Positions 28,733-37,666 of a stretch of DNA of 64,000 bases are shown one piece after another. The number at the start of each line of letters is the position of its first letter. The first letter of the stretch is position 1. Made by a program: the position numbers and the translations under genes. The stretch is taken from positions 1 to 64,000 of the forward strand of contig ONGG01000006.1 of assembly GCA_900317305.1 (NCBI GenBank), read 5' to 3'. Below the pieces are notes generated by a model. It was not told where the DNA came from, ran no database searches, and was given only the letters and a program-made list of their open reading frames with translations. The DNA comes from an uncultured Prevotellaceae bacterium (lineage in GTDB: Bacteria > Bacteroidota > Bacteroidia > Bacteroidales > Bacteroidaceae).

Positions 28733-29182
28733 ATGATTCGATTAAACCTTCCCCCTTTTGGCATAAAAATTGCGGACCACGGAGGTAAGCATATGATTTT
28801 CGACCCACTACGTCGCAAATACGTGTCGCTCACCCCAGAGGAGTGGGTTCGCCAGCATTTTGTCAATTACCTGACCACTTGTCTTGGCTACCCTTCGTCG
28901 CTACTTGCCAACGAGGTGGAGTTGCAGATCGGGCAGAAACACCTCCGTTGCGACACGATTGTCTACGGCAAGCAAGCAGAGCCCCGAATGATTGTGGAGT
29001 ACAAGGCTCCCCACATCACGCTCACGCAAAAGGTGTTCGACCAGATTTCGGTTTACAATCTTTTGCTGCATGTCGACTATCTTGTGGTGAGCAATGGCAT
29101 GCAGCACTTTTGCTGTCAGATGGATTATGAGAATCAAAAATATTTATTTTTAGAAGAGATTCCAAGATACGAAAATATTTAA
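28733..29182 (+). CDS. HsdR_N-domain (PD-(D/E)XK nuclease-like) protein
   Basis: 149 residues. The chain LTPEEWVRQHFVNYLT, then RCDTIVYGK and MIVEYKAPH, matches the type I restriction HsdR N-terminal nuclease fold: Asp in R-C-D, then E-x-K in V-E-Y-K. It has no helicase part and no neighbouring hsdM or hsdS, so it is a free-standing protein of the kind widely found in Bacteroidota, with unknown function. The next gene follows after 28 nt. Confidence 0.85.
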   Translation: MIRLNLPPFGIKIADHGGKHMIFDPLRRKYVSLTPEEWVRQHFVNYLTTCLGYPSSLLANEVELQIGQKHLRCDTIVYGKQAEPRMIVEYKAPHITLTQKVFDQISVYNLLLHVDYLVVSNGMQHFCCQMDYENQKYLFLEEIPRYENI

Positions 29183-29210
29183 CATATCAATCATTAACCT
29201 ATACTAAGAC

Positions 29211-30020
29211 ATGAGTATATTCAAATGGATAGGTGGAGCCCTTGGCTTCATGGTCGCTCCCCCACTTGGTATCTTCCTCGGATATTTCATCGGCAGTCTG
29301 ATCGACGGCATCTTCGACTCCGACGACGGTGGCACCTATTATCAGGAATCGGATGGAAGTAAGGCGGGCGGATATAGCAGCAGCCGTTACGACTCGGGGC
29401 GCCGCAACAGTTTTCTGTTCTCCATGTTGGTATTGGCCTCCTACATTATCCGTGCAGACGGCAAGGTGATGCATTCGGAAATGGAGTATGTGAGGCAATT
29501 CCTCAGGGTGAACTTTGGGGAATCGGCCGTTCAGCAAGGCAACGACATTATCCTTCGCTTGCTTGAGGAGCAGAAAAAGACGACGCGCTACGTCTACCAG
29601 CAACGCATCCGTGAGGTGTGCCAGCAGATAGCCGCATCGCTGAACTACAGCGAGCGCCTACAGCTGCTCAACTTCCTTGTCGACCTGGCCAAGGCCGACG
29701 GCAGCGTGCCCCCTTCTGAACTCAATGCACTCTATGAGATAGCCCAGTATCTGGGCATGAGCCGCAGCGATGTCGACATGATGCTTAACCTGAACCGTGG
29801 CGGCAGTTCTGAAGGCACATTGGAGGAAGCCTACAAGGTGTTGGGCGTGCCACCCACAGCCACCGACGACGAGGTGAAGAAAGCCTACCGCAAGTTGGCC
29901 CTTGAGCACCATCCCGACCGAGTGTCGGCCCTTGGCGACGATGTTCGCAAGGCCGCCGAGAAGAAGTTCCAGGAGATCAATGCCGCGAAAGAGAAAATCT
30001 ACAAGGCCCGCGGTTTGTAA
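29211..30020 (+). CDS. DjlA-like TerB/J-domain membrane co-chaperone
   Basis: 269 residues. A Gly-rich N-terminal membrane segment ([24 protein letters not shown]) is followed by a TerB-like helical domain (about 60-180; [18 protein letters not shown]) and a C-terminal J domain (about 203-269) with the HPD motif in LEHHPDRV. J-domain proteins stimulate the ATPase of DnaK. This arrangement is that of DjlA, anchored in the inner membrane with the J domain in the cytoplasm. Confidence 0.9.
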   Translation: MSIFKWIGGALGFMVAPPLGIFLGYFIGSLIDGIFDSDDGGTYYQESDGSKAGGYSSSRYDSGRRNSFLFSMLVLASYIIRADGKVMHSEMEYVRQFLRVNFGESAVQQGNDIILRLLEEQKKTTRYVYQQRIREVCQQIAASLNYSERLQLLNFLVDLAKADGSVPPSELNALYEIAQYLGMSRSDVDMMLNLNRGGSSEGTLEEAYKVLGVPPTATDDEVKKAYRKLALEHHPDRVSALGDDVRKAAEKKFQEINAAKEKIYKARGL

Positions 30021-30070
30021 CCATCTCCGGGCGACATACGGCAGGACTGAGTTCCTATACCCACCTACGT

Positions 30071-30096
30071 GAAGAGGCGCCCCAGGGCGCCTCTTC
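30071..30096. terminator. Hairpin between convergent djlA-like and aldA genes
   Basis: GAAGAGGCGCC (30071-30081), CCAG loop, exact complement 30086-30096; 11 bp perfect. There is no strong T run on either side. It probably serves both genes. Confidence 0.65.
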
Positions 30097-30133
30097 TGTA
30101 TTGGTAAAGAATGATATTGGCAAATGCCGTGCC

Positions 30134-31573
30134 TTACTCATAGTGTGTATCGAGATACACCACCTTGGTGACGAGGTACTCCTCGACACCGTGCTTGCCG
30201 TCGGCACCACCGATACCGCTCTTCTTCATACCGGCATGGAATCCCTGCATGGCCTCGAAGTGCTCGCGGTTGATGTACACCTCGCCAAACTCCAGTTCCC
30301 TGCACACCTTGGCAGCGATATCGATGTTCTTGGTGAATACCGATGAAGCCAGTCCGTATTCCACGTCGTTAGCCCATGCGATGACCTGGTCGATATCGTC
30401 GAACTCCACGATGGGGAGCACCGGTCCGAAGGTTTCCTCATGCACGATGTCGAAGTCCTGCTTCACGTCATCGAGCACGGTGGCGGCATAGAAGTAGCCC
30501 TTCTCTCCCACTCTCTTTCCACCGCATAGCAGTTTTGCGCCCTGCTTGATGGCGTTGGCCACCTTGGCCTCCACACTCTCGAGCGCGCGTTTCTCCACGA
30601 GCGGTCCCATATCCACATTGTCGTCGGCGCAAGGGTCGCCCACCTTCACGGCCTTCATCTTCTTGACGAGGAGGTCGGTGAACTCTTTCTTGATGTCCTT
30701 ATGCACATAGACGCGCTCGGCGTTGTTGCAGATCTGGCCGTTGTTTCCGATTCTCGAATCCACCACCCACTGTGCAGAAGCCTCGAGGTCGGCGTCTGGG
30801 AAGACGATGGCAGGAGCCTTTCCACCCAACTCGAGCGACACTTTGGTGATGTTGTTTGCGGCAGCCTTCATGATGCTCTCGCCAGCACCCACGCTTCCCG
30901 TGACGCTCACGATGCCGATCTTCGGGCTCTTGGCCAATGCGTCGCCCACCACGGAGCCCTTGCCCGTGATGACATTGAACACGCCTGCGGGCAGTCCGGT
31001 CTCGTCGACCACTTTGGCGAACTCGCAGCAGTTCTCAGGTGTGAGTTGTGAAGGTTTGATGACGATGGTACATCCAGTGATAAGCGCTGCTCCCGCCTTT
31101 CTGGCAATGAGGAAGAAGGGGAAGTTCCACGGCAGGATACCGGCCACCACACCGATAGGCTCCTTGAAGAGCATGATGTTCTCGCCACGGCGGTCGCTGG
31201 GGATGATCTCGCCCTCGATCTGGCGTGCGAAGGTAGCCATATAGTCGAAGTAATCGGCGGTGACAGCCACCTCCACGGTGGCCCAGTTGCGGGTCTTACC
31301 TTGCTCGCGCATGATAATGTCGACGAACTCATCCTGGCGTTTGCGGATGCCATCGGCCATTTTGTTCAGGTAGGCGGCGCGCTCGATGGCGGGAGTCTTG
31401 GCCCAGCTCTTCTGTGCAGCCTTTGCAGCATCGAGAGCCTCGTCCACCTCCTCTACCGTGCCTTCCGGCTGGCGGCTGATGACCTCTTCTGTGGATGGGT
31501 TCAGTACGTCGATCCATTTGCCCGACTTACTCTCAACGAACTTGCCGTTGATGTACATTTTCAAGTCTTTCAT
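30134..31573 (-). CDS. aldA: Lactaldehyde/aldehyde dehydrogenase
   Basis: 479 residues, the same length as Escherichia coli AldA, with high similarity throughout. Catalytic Cys is in NNGQICNNAERV, general-base Glu in LELGGKAP, and the NAD-binding region in GILPWNFPFFLIARK. The C-terminal EAMQGFHAG-KKSGIGGADGKHG is particularly AldA-like. AldA oxidises L-lactaldehyde (from fucose or rhamnose) and glycolaldehyde with NAD+. No deoxysugar genes are adjacent, so the physiological substrate here is not proven. Its promoter lies in the terminator hairpin of the upstream zinc-ribbon gene. Confidence 0.92.
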   Translation of the reverse strand: MKDLKMYINGKFVESKSGKWIDVLNPSTEEVISRQPEGTVEEVDEALDAAKAAQKSWAKTPAIERAAYLNKMADGIRKRQDEFVDIIMREQGKTRNWATVEVAVTADYFDYMATFARQIEGEIIPSDRRGENIMLFKEPIGVVAGILPWNFPFFLIARKAGAALITGCTIVIKPSQLTPENCCEFAKVVDETGLPAGVFNVITGKGSVVGDALAKSPKIGIVSVTGSVGAGESIMKAAANNITKVSLELGGKAPAIVFPDADLEASAQWVVDSRIGNNGQICNNAERVYVHKDIKKEFTDLLVKKMKAVKVGDPCADDNVDMGPLVEKRALESVEAKVANAIKQGAKLLCGGKRVGEKGYFYAATVLDDVKQDFDIVHEETFGPVLPIVEFDDIDQVIAWANDVEYGLASSVFTKNIDIAAKVCRELEFGEVYINREHFEAMQGFHAGMKKSGIGGADGKHGVEEYLVTKVVYLDTHYE

Positions 31574-31679
31574 AAGTTTGATTGTTTTAGTTAGACATTC
31601 AATATAGGGATATTAGTGTTTCGTTCCAAACAGAAATTCATGGTATGTACGAAATAGCGCCCGAAGCGTGATTTCACCA

Positions 31680-31710
31680 CAAAAATAGAAAAAAAAAATC
31701 ACAATCCAAA
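31680..31710 (-). promoter_or_regulatory. Promoter of aldA embedded in a terminator
   Basis: On the minus strand: TTTG (31710-31707), 19-nt spacer, TATTTTTG (31687-31680). The TTTGG is shared with the 3' side of the terminator hairpin of the preceding gene, and the T tract of that terminator forms the spacer. Confidence 0.55.
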
Positions 31711-31728
31711 CGGATTATGATTTTTTAA
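31691..31728 (-). terminator. Terminator of the zinc-ribbon coiled-coil gene
   Basis: On the minus strand AATCATAATCC (31722-31712) pairs with GGATTGTGATT (31707-31697) with one mismatch, followed by eight T. It lies about 40 nt after the stop at 31770. Confidence 0.75.
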
Positions 31729-31769
31729 GCGTTTACGTGCCAAAAAGCGTTGGCAGACGACTCCCGGGA

Positions 31770-32600
31770 TTAATTCTCCTCGGTGGTCTCGGTCTTTCTT
31801 TTGCTCCGAGAGGAACGTTTCTTTGGTTTCTCCTCCGTGATGGTCACTGTTTTCACGCCAGCCAGTTCGGGGTCGATAAGAATACGTCCGCAATACTCAC
31901 ACACAATGATTTTCTTGTGCATCTTGATGTCGAGTTGTCGCTGTGGAGGAATCTTGTTGAAGCATCCACCGCAGGCATCGCGCTGCACATACACCACGCC
32001 GAGTCCGTTGCGTGCGTTCTTCCGGATACGCTTGAAACTGGTGAGCAGCCTGGGTTCGATTTTCATTTCCAGTTCGCTGGCCTTGCTCTTCAGTTTGTCC
32101 TCTTCCTCCTTGGTTTCCTGGAGGATTTCGTCGAGCTCGCCTTTCTTCTCTTCGAGCACCTGTTTGCGGTCCTCCACGAGTTCCTGGTTTTGCTTGAGCA
32201 CGGTCTCGCGCTCTTCTATTCTAGAGAGAGCCTCGCGGATTTTCTTGTTACAGAGTTCGATTTCAAGCGTCTGGAACTCGATTTCCTTGCTCAGCATGTC
32301 ATACTCTCTGTTGTTTTTCACCTCGTTGAGTTGCTGGTTATACCTGGCCACGCTGGCCTCGGCCTCGGCAATCTCGCCTTTTCTCTGCGAGATGGCAGTT
32401 TGGAACTCAGCGATTTCTTTCTGGATTTTCTCAATACGGGTGCTCAGTCCGGTGATTTCGTCTTCCAGGTCCTGCACCTCGAGAGGCAGTTCGCCTCTCA
32501 ATGCTCTTTTCTCATCGATTTGCGACAGTGTGGACTGCAGTTCGAAGAGCGCCTCCAGTTTTTTCTCTACTGGTAAATCTGTGGGATCTTTTTTTGCCAT
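31770..32600 (-). CDS. Coiled-coil protein with C-terminal C4 zinc ribbon
   Basis: 276 residues. A long coiled coil covers about residues 10-190 (heptads rich in Leu, Glu, Lys, Gln). It is followed by a zinc ribbon with two Cys pairs, C-G-G-C and C-E-Y-C (about 210-250), and a basic tail. This is the arrangement of the bacterial zf-RING_7/CdsZ-type family, often paired with Nif3-like proteins. Here it starts 3 nt after the Nif3 stop, so they form one operon. The molecular role is unclear. Confidence 0.88.
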   Translation of the reverse strand: MAKKDPTDLPVEKKLEALFELQSTLSQIDEKRALRGELPLEVQDLEDEITGLSTRIEKIQKEIAEFQTAISQRKGEIAEAEASVARYNQQLNEVKNNREYDMLSKEIEFQTLEIELCNKKIREALSRIEERETVLKQNQELVEDRKQVLEEKKGELDEILQETKEEEDKLKSKASELEMKIEPRLLTSFKRIRKNARNGLGVVYVQRDACGGCFNKIPPQRQLDIKMHKKIIVCEYCGRILIDPELAGVKTVTITEEKPKKRSSRSKRKTETTEEN

Positions 32601-32603
32601 GTG

Positions 32604-33389
32604 TTATAAACATATAATCGGATTGGTGTTGACTTTTGTCAGGAAGCACCTGACACCCTTGCACCTCTCCGTGATGATTGATTTGAATATTTCGTTGGTG
32701 AATTGTTCACTTTGATAGTGGCCGATGACGCAGATTTGAATTTCCTGCTCATGTCCGAAGAAGTCGTGGTAGTGCATCTCTCCTGTGATGAAGGCGTCGG
32801 CCTGACAGGCGATGGCCTCGTCGAGGAGGAAAGCCCCTGCCCCACCGCAAAGTGCCACCCGTCGGATTTCGCGCCCGAGGAGTTGGTTGGCCTGCACACA
32901 TTCCACGCCGAATCGCTCTTTTACCATTTTCACAAAGTCGGTGGCCTTCATGGGTTGGGGCAACTCGCCCACCACCCCACTTCCGCCTTCGACGCCCATC
33001 ACGGTTTTGGGCGCGAGGATCCTCACGTCAGCGAGTTGCATTTTCTCGGCGATTTTGTAGTTGACTCCCCCCTTGGCATTATCGAGGTTGGTATGCATCG
33101 ACACGATGGTGATGTCGTTTTTCACGGCCTTCACCACACATCGTTGCACCATGTTGTAGTCGGACACCTGCTTGAGTCCGCGGAAGATAAGCGGATGGTG
33201 AGAAACGATAAGGTTGCACCCCAGGCTGATTGCCTCGTCGATGACTTCCTCGGTCACGTCAAGACACAATAATGCCCCTGATGCATCCGTCTCTGTCAAT
33301 CCCACTTGCAGGCCGGCATTATCGTAGTCTTCCTGCAGGGGCAGAGGCGCGAATTGTTCAAGGGCACGTAGCACTTCTTTTATTTTCAC
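32604..33389 (-). CDS. Nif3-like dinuclear metal centre protein
   Basis: 261 residues, initiated at GTG 33389 (KIKEVLRALEQFAPLPLQEDYDNAGLQVG), which matches the normal N-terminus of the family; no upstream ATG exists in frame. Metal-binding signatures are VSHHPLIF, TIVSMHTNLDNA and the C-terminal H-Y-Q-S-E motif. The short bacterial form is the YbgI type, reported as GTP cyclohydrolase I type 2-like, though its function is debated. A minus-strand promoter-like pair, TTG at 33457-33455 and TAAATTTG at 33432-33425 (22-nt spacer), lies upstream. Confidence 0.92.
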   Translation of the reverse strand: MKIKEVLRALEQFAPLPLQEDYDNAGLQVGLTETDASGALLCLDVTEEVIDEAISLGCNLIVSHHPLIFRGLKQVSDYNMVQRCVVKAVKNDITIVSMHTNLDNAKGGVNYKIAEKMQLADVRILAPKTVMGVEGGSGVVGELPQPMKATDFVKMVKERFGVECVQANQLLGREIRRVALCGGAGAFLLDEAIACQADAFITGEMHYHDFFGHEQEIQICVIGHYQSEQFTNEIFKSIITERCKGVRCFLTKVNTNPIICL

Positions 33390-33549
33390 GCTATTCTGCT
33401 TTTGGTTCCAAAAACATTAGTCTGCAAATTTAGTGATTTTTCCCGTGATTTTGGCAAAAAAACACATTGATTTAACCTTTTTTAGTGACTTCAGGAGGGT
33501 CTTCCACCTTGCACGGCAGAAAGAACAGCATCAACGGCCTTCGGTGGCA

Positions 33550-33669
33550 TCATGCCAAAATCTTCTCCGCCATTTGTTTTCCGGCATCATATGCACGCTG
33601 TAAGTCCTGCTCCCAATGCTCGTCACGCCACTGGCGCTTGGGGGGTGTTATTTGTTCACGAATTTGTAT
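33550..33669 (-). pseudogene. Possible gene remnant (C-terminal fragment)
   Basis: In the 458-bp spacer 33390-33847, the minus strand has an open stretch of 39 codons ending in a stop. Its sequence looks like genuine protein (P-K-R-Q-W-R-D-E-H-W-E-Q-D-L then RAYDAGKQMAEKIL). It is cut off upstream by an in-frame stop and has no start codon. It resembles the C-terminal helix of flavodoxin-like NAD(P)H oxidoreductases, though I cannot assign it firmly. The rest of the spacer holds the promoters of the flanking divergent genes. Confidence 0.3.
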
Positions 33670-33769
33670 TTATCCTTTCCGGGGAAACCGGAGCGGCATT
33701 ATCCAATTGATAAATGTCTTACTTATGCAAAAATACTCTTTTTTCAGATGAATTTATGGTTTTTCTTTG

Positions 33770-33777
33770 TAAATTTG
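33770..33777 (+). promoter_or_regulatory. -7 box of the GH51 gene
   Basis: TAAATTTG, about 70 nt before the ATG. No matching TTTG lies at the expected distance. Confidence 0.35.
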
Positions 33778-33847
33778 CAACACCACCTTCAAGAATCGGC
33801 AAAAAAACGATTCTTCATAGCAAGCTAAAACAAATCATACCAGAATC

Positions 33848-36289
33848 ATGACATACAAGAACATTCTTCTTACAGCTGTCTTTGCTGTCTTTGCAACAGC
33901 TGTTCACGCACAAGTGACCATCGACATCGACACCCAGCAACGTGGGCCAAAGGTGAGTCCCATGCTCTATGGCATTTTCTACGAAGACATCAACCATGCC
34001 GCCGACGGTGGTCTCTATGCCGAGTTGATTCGCAACCGCTCGTTTGAGGACGGGCCACGTTATGGCGCTCCTGCCGACATGCAGGGCTGGTCGACGTATG
34101 CGGCCGCCCCATCGCAGCTCACAGCAAGACTCATTCAGCCCTCGAAGAAGACACCGCTGCTCAATGCCGTGCAGCACAACGCCCTGGAACTCGACATCAA
34201 GGCCTCGCCCTCCATACCAGTCTGTTTGGTGAACGAGGGCTATTGGGGCATCAATGCCGTGCAAGGTCGCAGCTACCGTCTGTCGTTCTGGGCCAAGACC
34301 CTGAAATATCAAGGCACCGTGAAGGCTACGCTCTGTTCGCAGGACGGCGCGCAGATATATGCCGAGTGCACAGTCGGCGGATTCCCTGCCATCAAGGCCA
34401 AGGGCTGGACGAAGTATGAGGCTTCGTTCACTGCCAACGACAACGACCCTCAGGCACAGTTTGTCCTGGTCTTCGACGGTGTGGGGAAAGTGCAACTCGA
34501 TATGGTGAGCCTTTTCCCGCCCACGTTCAAGAACCGCGACAATGGCATGCGCCCCGATCTGGCCAACATGCTTTGGCAGATGCACCCGAAGTTCATGCGT
34601 TTCCCCGGCGGCTGTTTTGTGGAAGGCCAGGAGAGTCCCGACAACGCCTTCCGTTGGGAGCGCACCATCGGACCGATAGAGGAACGTGAGGGCCACTGGA
34701 ACGTGAACTGGGGCTACCGCACCACCGACGGCCTGGGCTATCATGAGTACCTGCAGTTGGCCGAAGACTTGGGTGCCAAGCCGCTCTTCGTGGTCAACGT
34801 AGGTTTGTGGCATGGTGGCATGACCCCCTACGACAGCATCCAGCCATGGATTGACGAGTGTCTGAACGCCATTGAATATGCCAATGGTCCCATCACATCG
34901 AAATATGGTGCCATGCGCGCCAAGAACGGGCATCCGGAGCCTTTCGGACTGGAATACCTGGAGGTGGGCAACGAGAACAACCAACCCGATCCGCGCCAGC
35001 AGAGCGACCACTACTACGAGCGCTATGACCAGTTCTACAAAGCCATCCGCGCCAAATATCCTGAGATGAAAATCATCGGCAACGTGGTGGCATGGGGCGA
35101 CGACAACCCGAAGTGGAACTCCACGCTGCCTGTGGACCTTCTTGACGAGCATTACTATCGCTCACCCGACTGGTTTGCCGGAGCATTCCACAAATACGAC
35201 AGTTACGACCGCCGCGGTCCGAAGATCTATGTGGGTGAATATGCAGTGACCAACGGCTTCGGCAATCTGGGCAACATGAACGCCGCCCTAGGTGAGGCCG
35301 TCTATATGATGGGTATGGAGAACAATTCCGACGTCGTGGAGTTGGCATCATACGCACCCATTTTCGTCAACGAGAACGATGCCCGCTGGCGTCCCGACAT
35401 GATACGTTTCAGCAGTAGCCGAGTCATGGGAACTCCTTCCTATTATGTGCAGCAGCTCATGCCTCAGCACATCGGCACCCAAGTGTTGAAAGTCAGCCAG
35501 TCCAACCCCTATGAGGGCAAGACTCCCAAGCCGCTGACCCCCAAACAGTGCCATGTCGGTTTCGGTTCGTGGGGCACACGCGCCTCGTTTGAGACTGTCA
35601 AGGATGTGGAATACGTCAATGGTGACTGGGAAAAAGAAGGCAACACCCTGCGGCAGACGAGTCTAAAGGAAGCCACCATCTGCATAGAGAAGGACATTGT
35701 AGACAGCGACCACTACACCTGCAAGTTCCGTGCTTGCAAAAACGAAGGAGCCGAGGGATTCCTCATCATCTTCAACTATGTAGATGACAAGAACTACTGC
35801 TGGCTGAACTTCGGCGGATGGGGCAACACACAGCACGCCATCGAGCAGATCAGCAATGGTGGCAAATTGCAGACCGACACCAAACGGGGACGTGTGGAGC
35901 AAGGACGTTGGTATGACATCACCTTACAAGTGGCAGGCGACAGTGTGAAAGCGTGGCTCGACGACAAACTGGTGTTCGACACCGTGCTGAAACACGACGT
36001 CACGAAGGGTGTCTTTTCCTCTGCCACCATCGATGAGACAACAAGTGAGATTATCGTAAAAGTAGCGAATACGAGTGAGATAGCAACCACCGCCAATCTG
36101 AATCTGAAGAATCTTTCGCCCAAATGCGCCCGGGTAGTGCGTCTGGCAGCCAACGATGGTATGGAAGAGAACACACTTATCTCGCCCACCCACATTCATC
36201 CTGTGGAGCAACTGCTCTATCCAGAGGGAAATCAAGTGCTGGTCGATGTCCCCCCCTACTCTCTTAACATCGTCAGAATCAAGTTTTGA
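33848..36289 (+). CDS. GH51 alpha-L-arabinofuranosidase with inserted LamG-like domain
   Basis: 813 residues with a signal peptide ending near residue 22 (ATAVHAQ). The catalytic barrel begins with a typical MLYGIFYEDINHAADGGLYAE. The acid/base Glu is in LEVGNENN (about residue 377) and the nucleophile Glu in IYVGEYA (about 462). Between the barrel and the C-terminal beta domain (ending PPYSLNIVRIKF) sits an insertion of about 140 residues with the look of a concanavalin/LamG-like fold (YNYCWLNFGG-like segment). It should release arabinofuranose from arabinan, arabinoxylan or glycoproteins in the periplasm. It is a single gene, away from the PUL at the left but related in substrate. Confidence 0.92.
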   Translation: MTYKNILLTAVFAVFATAVHAQVTIDIDTQQRGPKVSPMLYGIFYEDINHAADGGLYAELIRNRSFEDGPRYGAPADMQGWSTYAAAPSQLTARLIQPSKKTPLLNAVQHNALELDIKASPSIPVCLVNEGYWGINAVQGRSYRLSFWAKTLKYQGTVKATLCSQDGAQIYAECTVGGFPAIKAKGWTKYEASFTANDNDPQAQFVLVFDGVGKVQLDMVSLFPPTFKNRDNGMRPDLANMLWQMHPKFMRFPGGCFVEGQESPDNAFRWERTIGPIEEREGHWNVNWGYRTTDGLGYHEYLQLAEDLGAKPLFVVNVGLWHGGMTPYDSIQPWIDECLNAIEYANGPITSKYGAMRAKNGHPEPFGLEYLEVGNENNQPDPRQQSDHYYERYDQFYKAIRAKYPEMKIIGNVVAWGDDNPKWNSTLPVDLLDEHYYRSPDWFAGAFHKYDSYDRRGPKIYVGEYAVTNGFGNLGNMNAALGEAVYMMGMENNSDVVELASYAPIFVNENDARWRPDMIRFSSSRVMGTPSYYVQQLMPQHIGTQVLKVSQSNPYEGKTPKPLTPKQCHVGFGSWGTRASFETVKDVEYVNGDWEKEGNTLRQTSLKEATICIEKDIVDSDHYTCKFRACKNEGAEGFLIIFNYVDDKNYCWLNFGGWGNTQHAIEQISNGGKLQTDTKRGRVEQGRWYDITLQVAGDSVKAWLDDKLVFDTVLKHDVTKGVFSSATIDETTSEIIVKVANTSEIATTANLNLKNLSPKCARVVRLAANDGMEENTLISPTHIHPVEQLLYPEGNQVLVDVPPYSLNIVRIKF

Positions 36290-36320
36290 AAGGAGTTCAT
36301 ACTCAACTTTGGCAAGTTGA

Positions 36321-36425
36321 GAGGAGTTCAGAAGTTACAGAAGTTCAGGAGTTCAGACATTACCACAGCTAACAACCATTGAGCCTAAAGAGGTGAAATC
36401 GGGGTATTGTCCGAACTCCTGAACA
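36321..36425. repeat. Intergenic repeat with GGAGTTCAG units, copy A
   Basis: Between the GH51 gene and the nuclease gene. It contains GAGGAGTTCAGAAGTTACAG followed by AAGTTCAGGAGTTCAGAC; an inverted, nearly complementary GTCCGAACTCCTGAAC lies at about 36408-36424. About 80% similar over about 36 nt to an inverted copy at 46891-46927. Confidence 0.55.
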
Positions 36426-36454
36426 ACTACTTACAATATCGCTGTCGGTTTCGG

Positions 36455-37381
36455 TTAGTTTCTACTCTCGGCATATGCCTCGGCCTTATACACCTTCCAT
36501 TCCTGATTCATCGTTTCCTTGGAAGCCCCCTCCACGCGATCTTCCACAGAGTCATCGAGTCTTGGGAAGAAGTCGATACCCGTGAGTCTTTCCACCTCAT
36601 CCACCGACTTGATGCACGTTGTCATCTGTCGGTGCCCGTTCTTGTTGGGATAGATGAATCCGATGGCCTTAGCCTTGCTACGGTCGTCGAGTATGACCTT
36701 GAAGAATGCGTCGGGCACGGCGACCTTGTTTTTTCCGATGGTGTTTTTCACTCCATTATAGAAGATAGGACCTGCCACGATATAGATGTCTCCGATGTTC
36801 TTGGCCCAATAACGGCACTGCATCTCCAGGTCGTTCCAGTCACCTTTGTTCAGGTCATGGTTCTGCGGACAGACGTTGGTGAAGAGGAACGACTGCATCT
36901 GTGCCCTCCGGTCCCACTTATTGTCGCCCGAGGGGCACATATGTCCCCGGTCGTATCTTGAACTGAAATAATCACCGTCGGTAGCTCTGGGATAAGGCAC
37001 TTCCTTATCCTCGGTGAACTCGATGCCGTCGCGGTAGTTGTTGCCCTTGGTGTGCGCTGCCGTGAGGTGCCAAGCCACCCAGTTGGGAATTTTCCGGTCT
37101 TTGTTGTACGACACATAGTATCCATCCCGCTTGAGCAGGATTTCCGATGTACCTGTCATCTGTGCCGGCACCTCCATGGCTTTGAACCTCACCGTTTTCT
37201 TATCGACATCAGAAGACGATGTAGGTGCCGACGGCGTAGCAGCCCCACTTTCCTCCTTTCCATTATAGAATGTGGTCGACTGTTTGTCGTCATCACCAGG
37301 CATGGTATTGCGCGTTCTTTTGCATCCCACGAGTGTGAGCATGGCAAGAACGGCACATAGCAAGCCAGTTTTTGGATACAT
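36455..37381 (-). CDS. Lipoprotein DNA/RNA non-specific endonuclease
   Basis: 308 residues from ATG 37381, which gives a good lipoprotein signal (LAMLTLVGCKR); the longer in-frame extension is upstream of it and unlikely. The NUC_1-type beta-beta-alpha-metal core has DRGHMCPSGD (catalytic His) and, downstream, the metal-ligand Asn region TNVCPQNHDLNKGDW. It should be an extracytoplasmic sugar-non-specific nuclease for nucleic acid scavenging. A Thr/Ser/Asp-rich linker separates the lipid anchor from the domain. A box TACTTTTG lies upstream on the minus strand (37454-37447), with no good -33. Confidence 0.9.
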   Translation of the reverse strand: MYPKTGLLCAVLAMLTLVGCKRTRNTMPGDDDKQSTTFYNGKEESGAATPSAPTSSSDVDKKTVRFKAMEVPAQMTGTSEILLKRDGYYVSYNKDRKIPNWVAWHLTAAHTKGNNYRDGIEFTEDKEVPYPRATDGDYFSSRYDRGHMCPSGDNKWDRRAQMQSFLFTNVCPQNHDLNKGDWNDLEMQCRYWAKNIGDIYIVAGPIFYNGVKNTIGKNKVAVPDAFFKVILDDRSKAKAIGFIYPNKNGHRQMTTCIKSVDEVERLTGIDFFPRLDDSVEDRVEGASKETMNQEWKVYKAEAYAESRN

Positions 37382-37562
37382 TATGGTCATAATCGGATAG
37401 ATGGGTGACAGGTATGTGACAGGTATGGACAACACCTGTAGATTCGCAAAAGTAGCAAAAAAAACCTCATATAGCTTTGATTTCAATAATTTTAACGTGC
37501 TGGTCCTTGCAAATCTCATCTATATGGCTAGACACTGTCTCTGAATTATCACTGTCGATATG

Positions 37563-37593
37563 TTGCGTGTTTCATATATTTTGTGTAATTTTG
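37563..37593 (+). promoter_or_regulatory. Promoter of aguA-aguB
   Basis: TTG at 37563-37565, 20-nt spacer, TAATTTTG at 37586-37593; leader about 68 nt. Confidence 0.65.
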
Positions 37594-37666
37594 CACCGTT
37601 GCAAACCAATGGATTACAGTTGTGTTGGTTATACACAAGAAAAAACACTCTTTAACCACTGAATAA

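Noticed and set aside
28733-29182. Restriction-modification system suggested by the HsdR_N domain
   Set aside because: There is no hsdM, hsdS or helicase part nearby, and stand-alone HsdR_N proteins are common in Bacteroidota.
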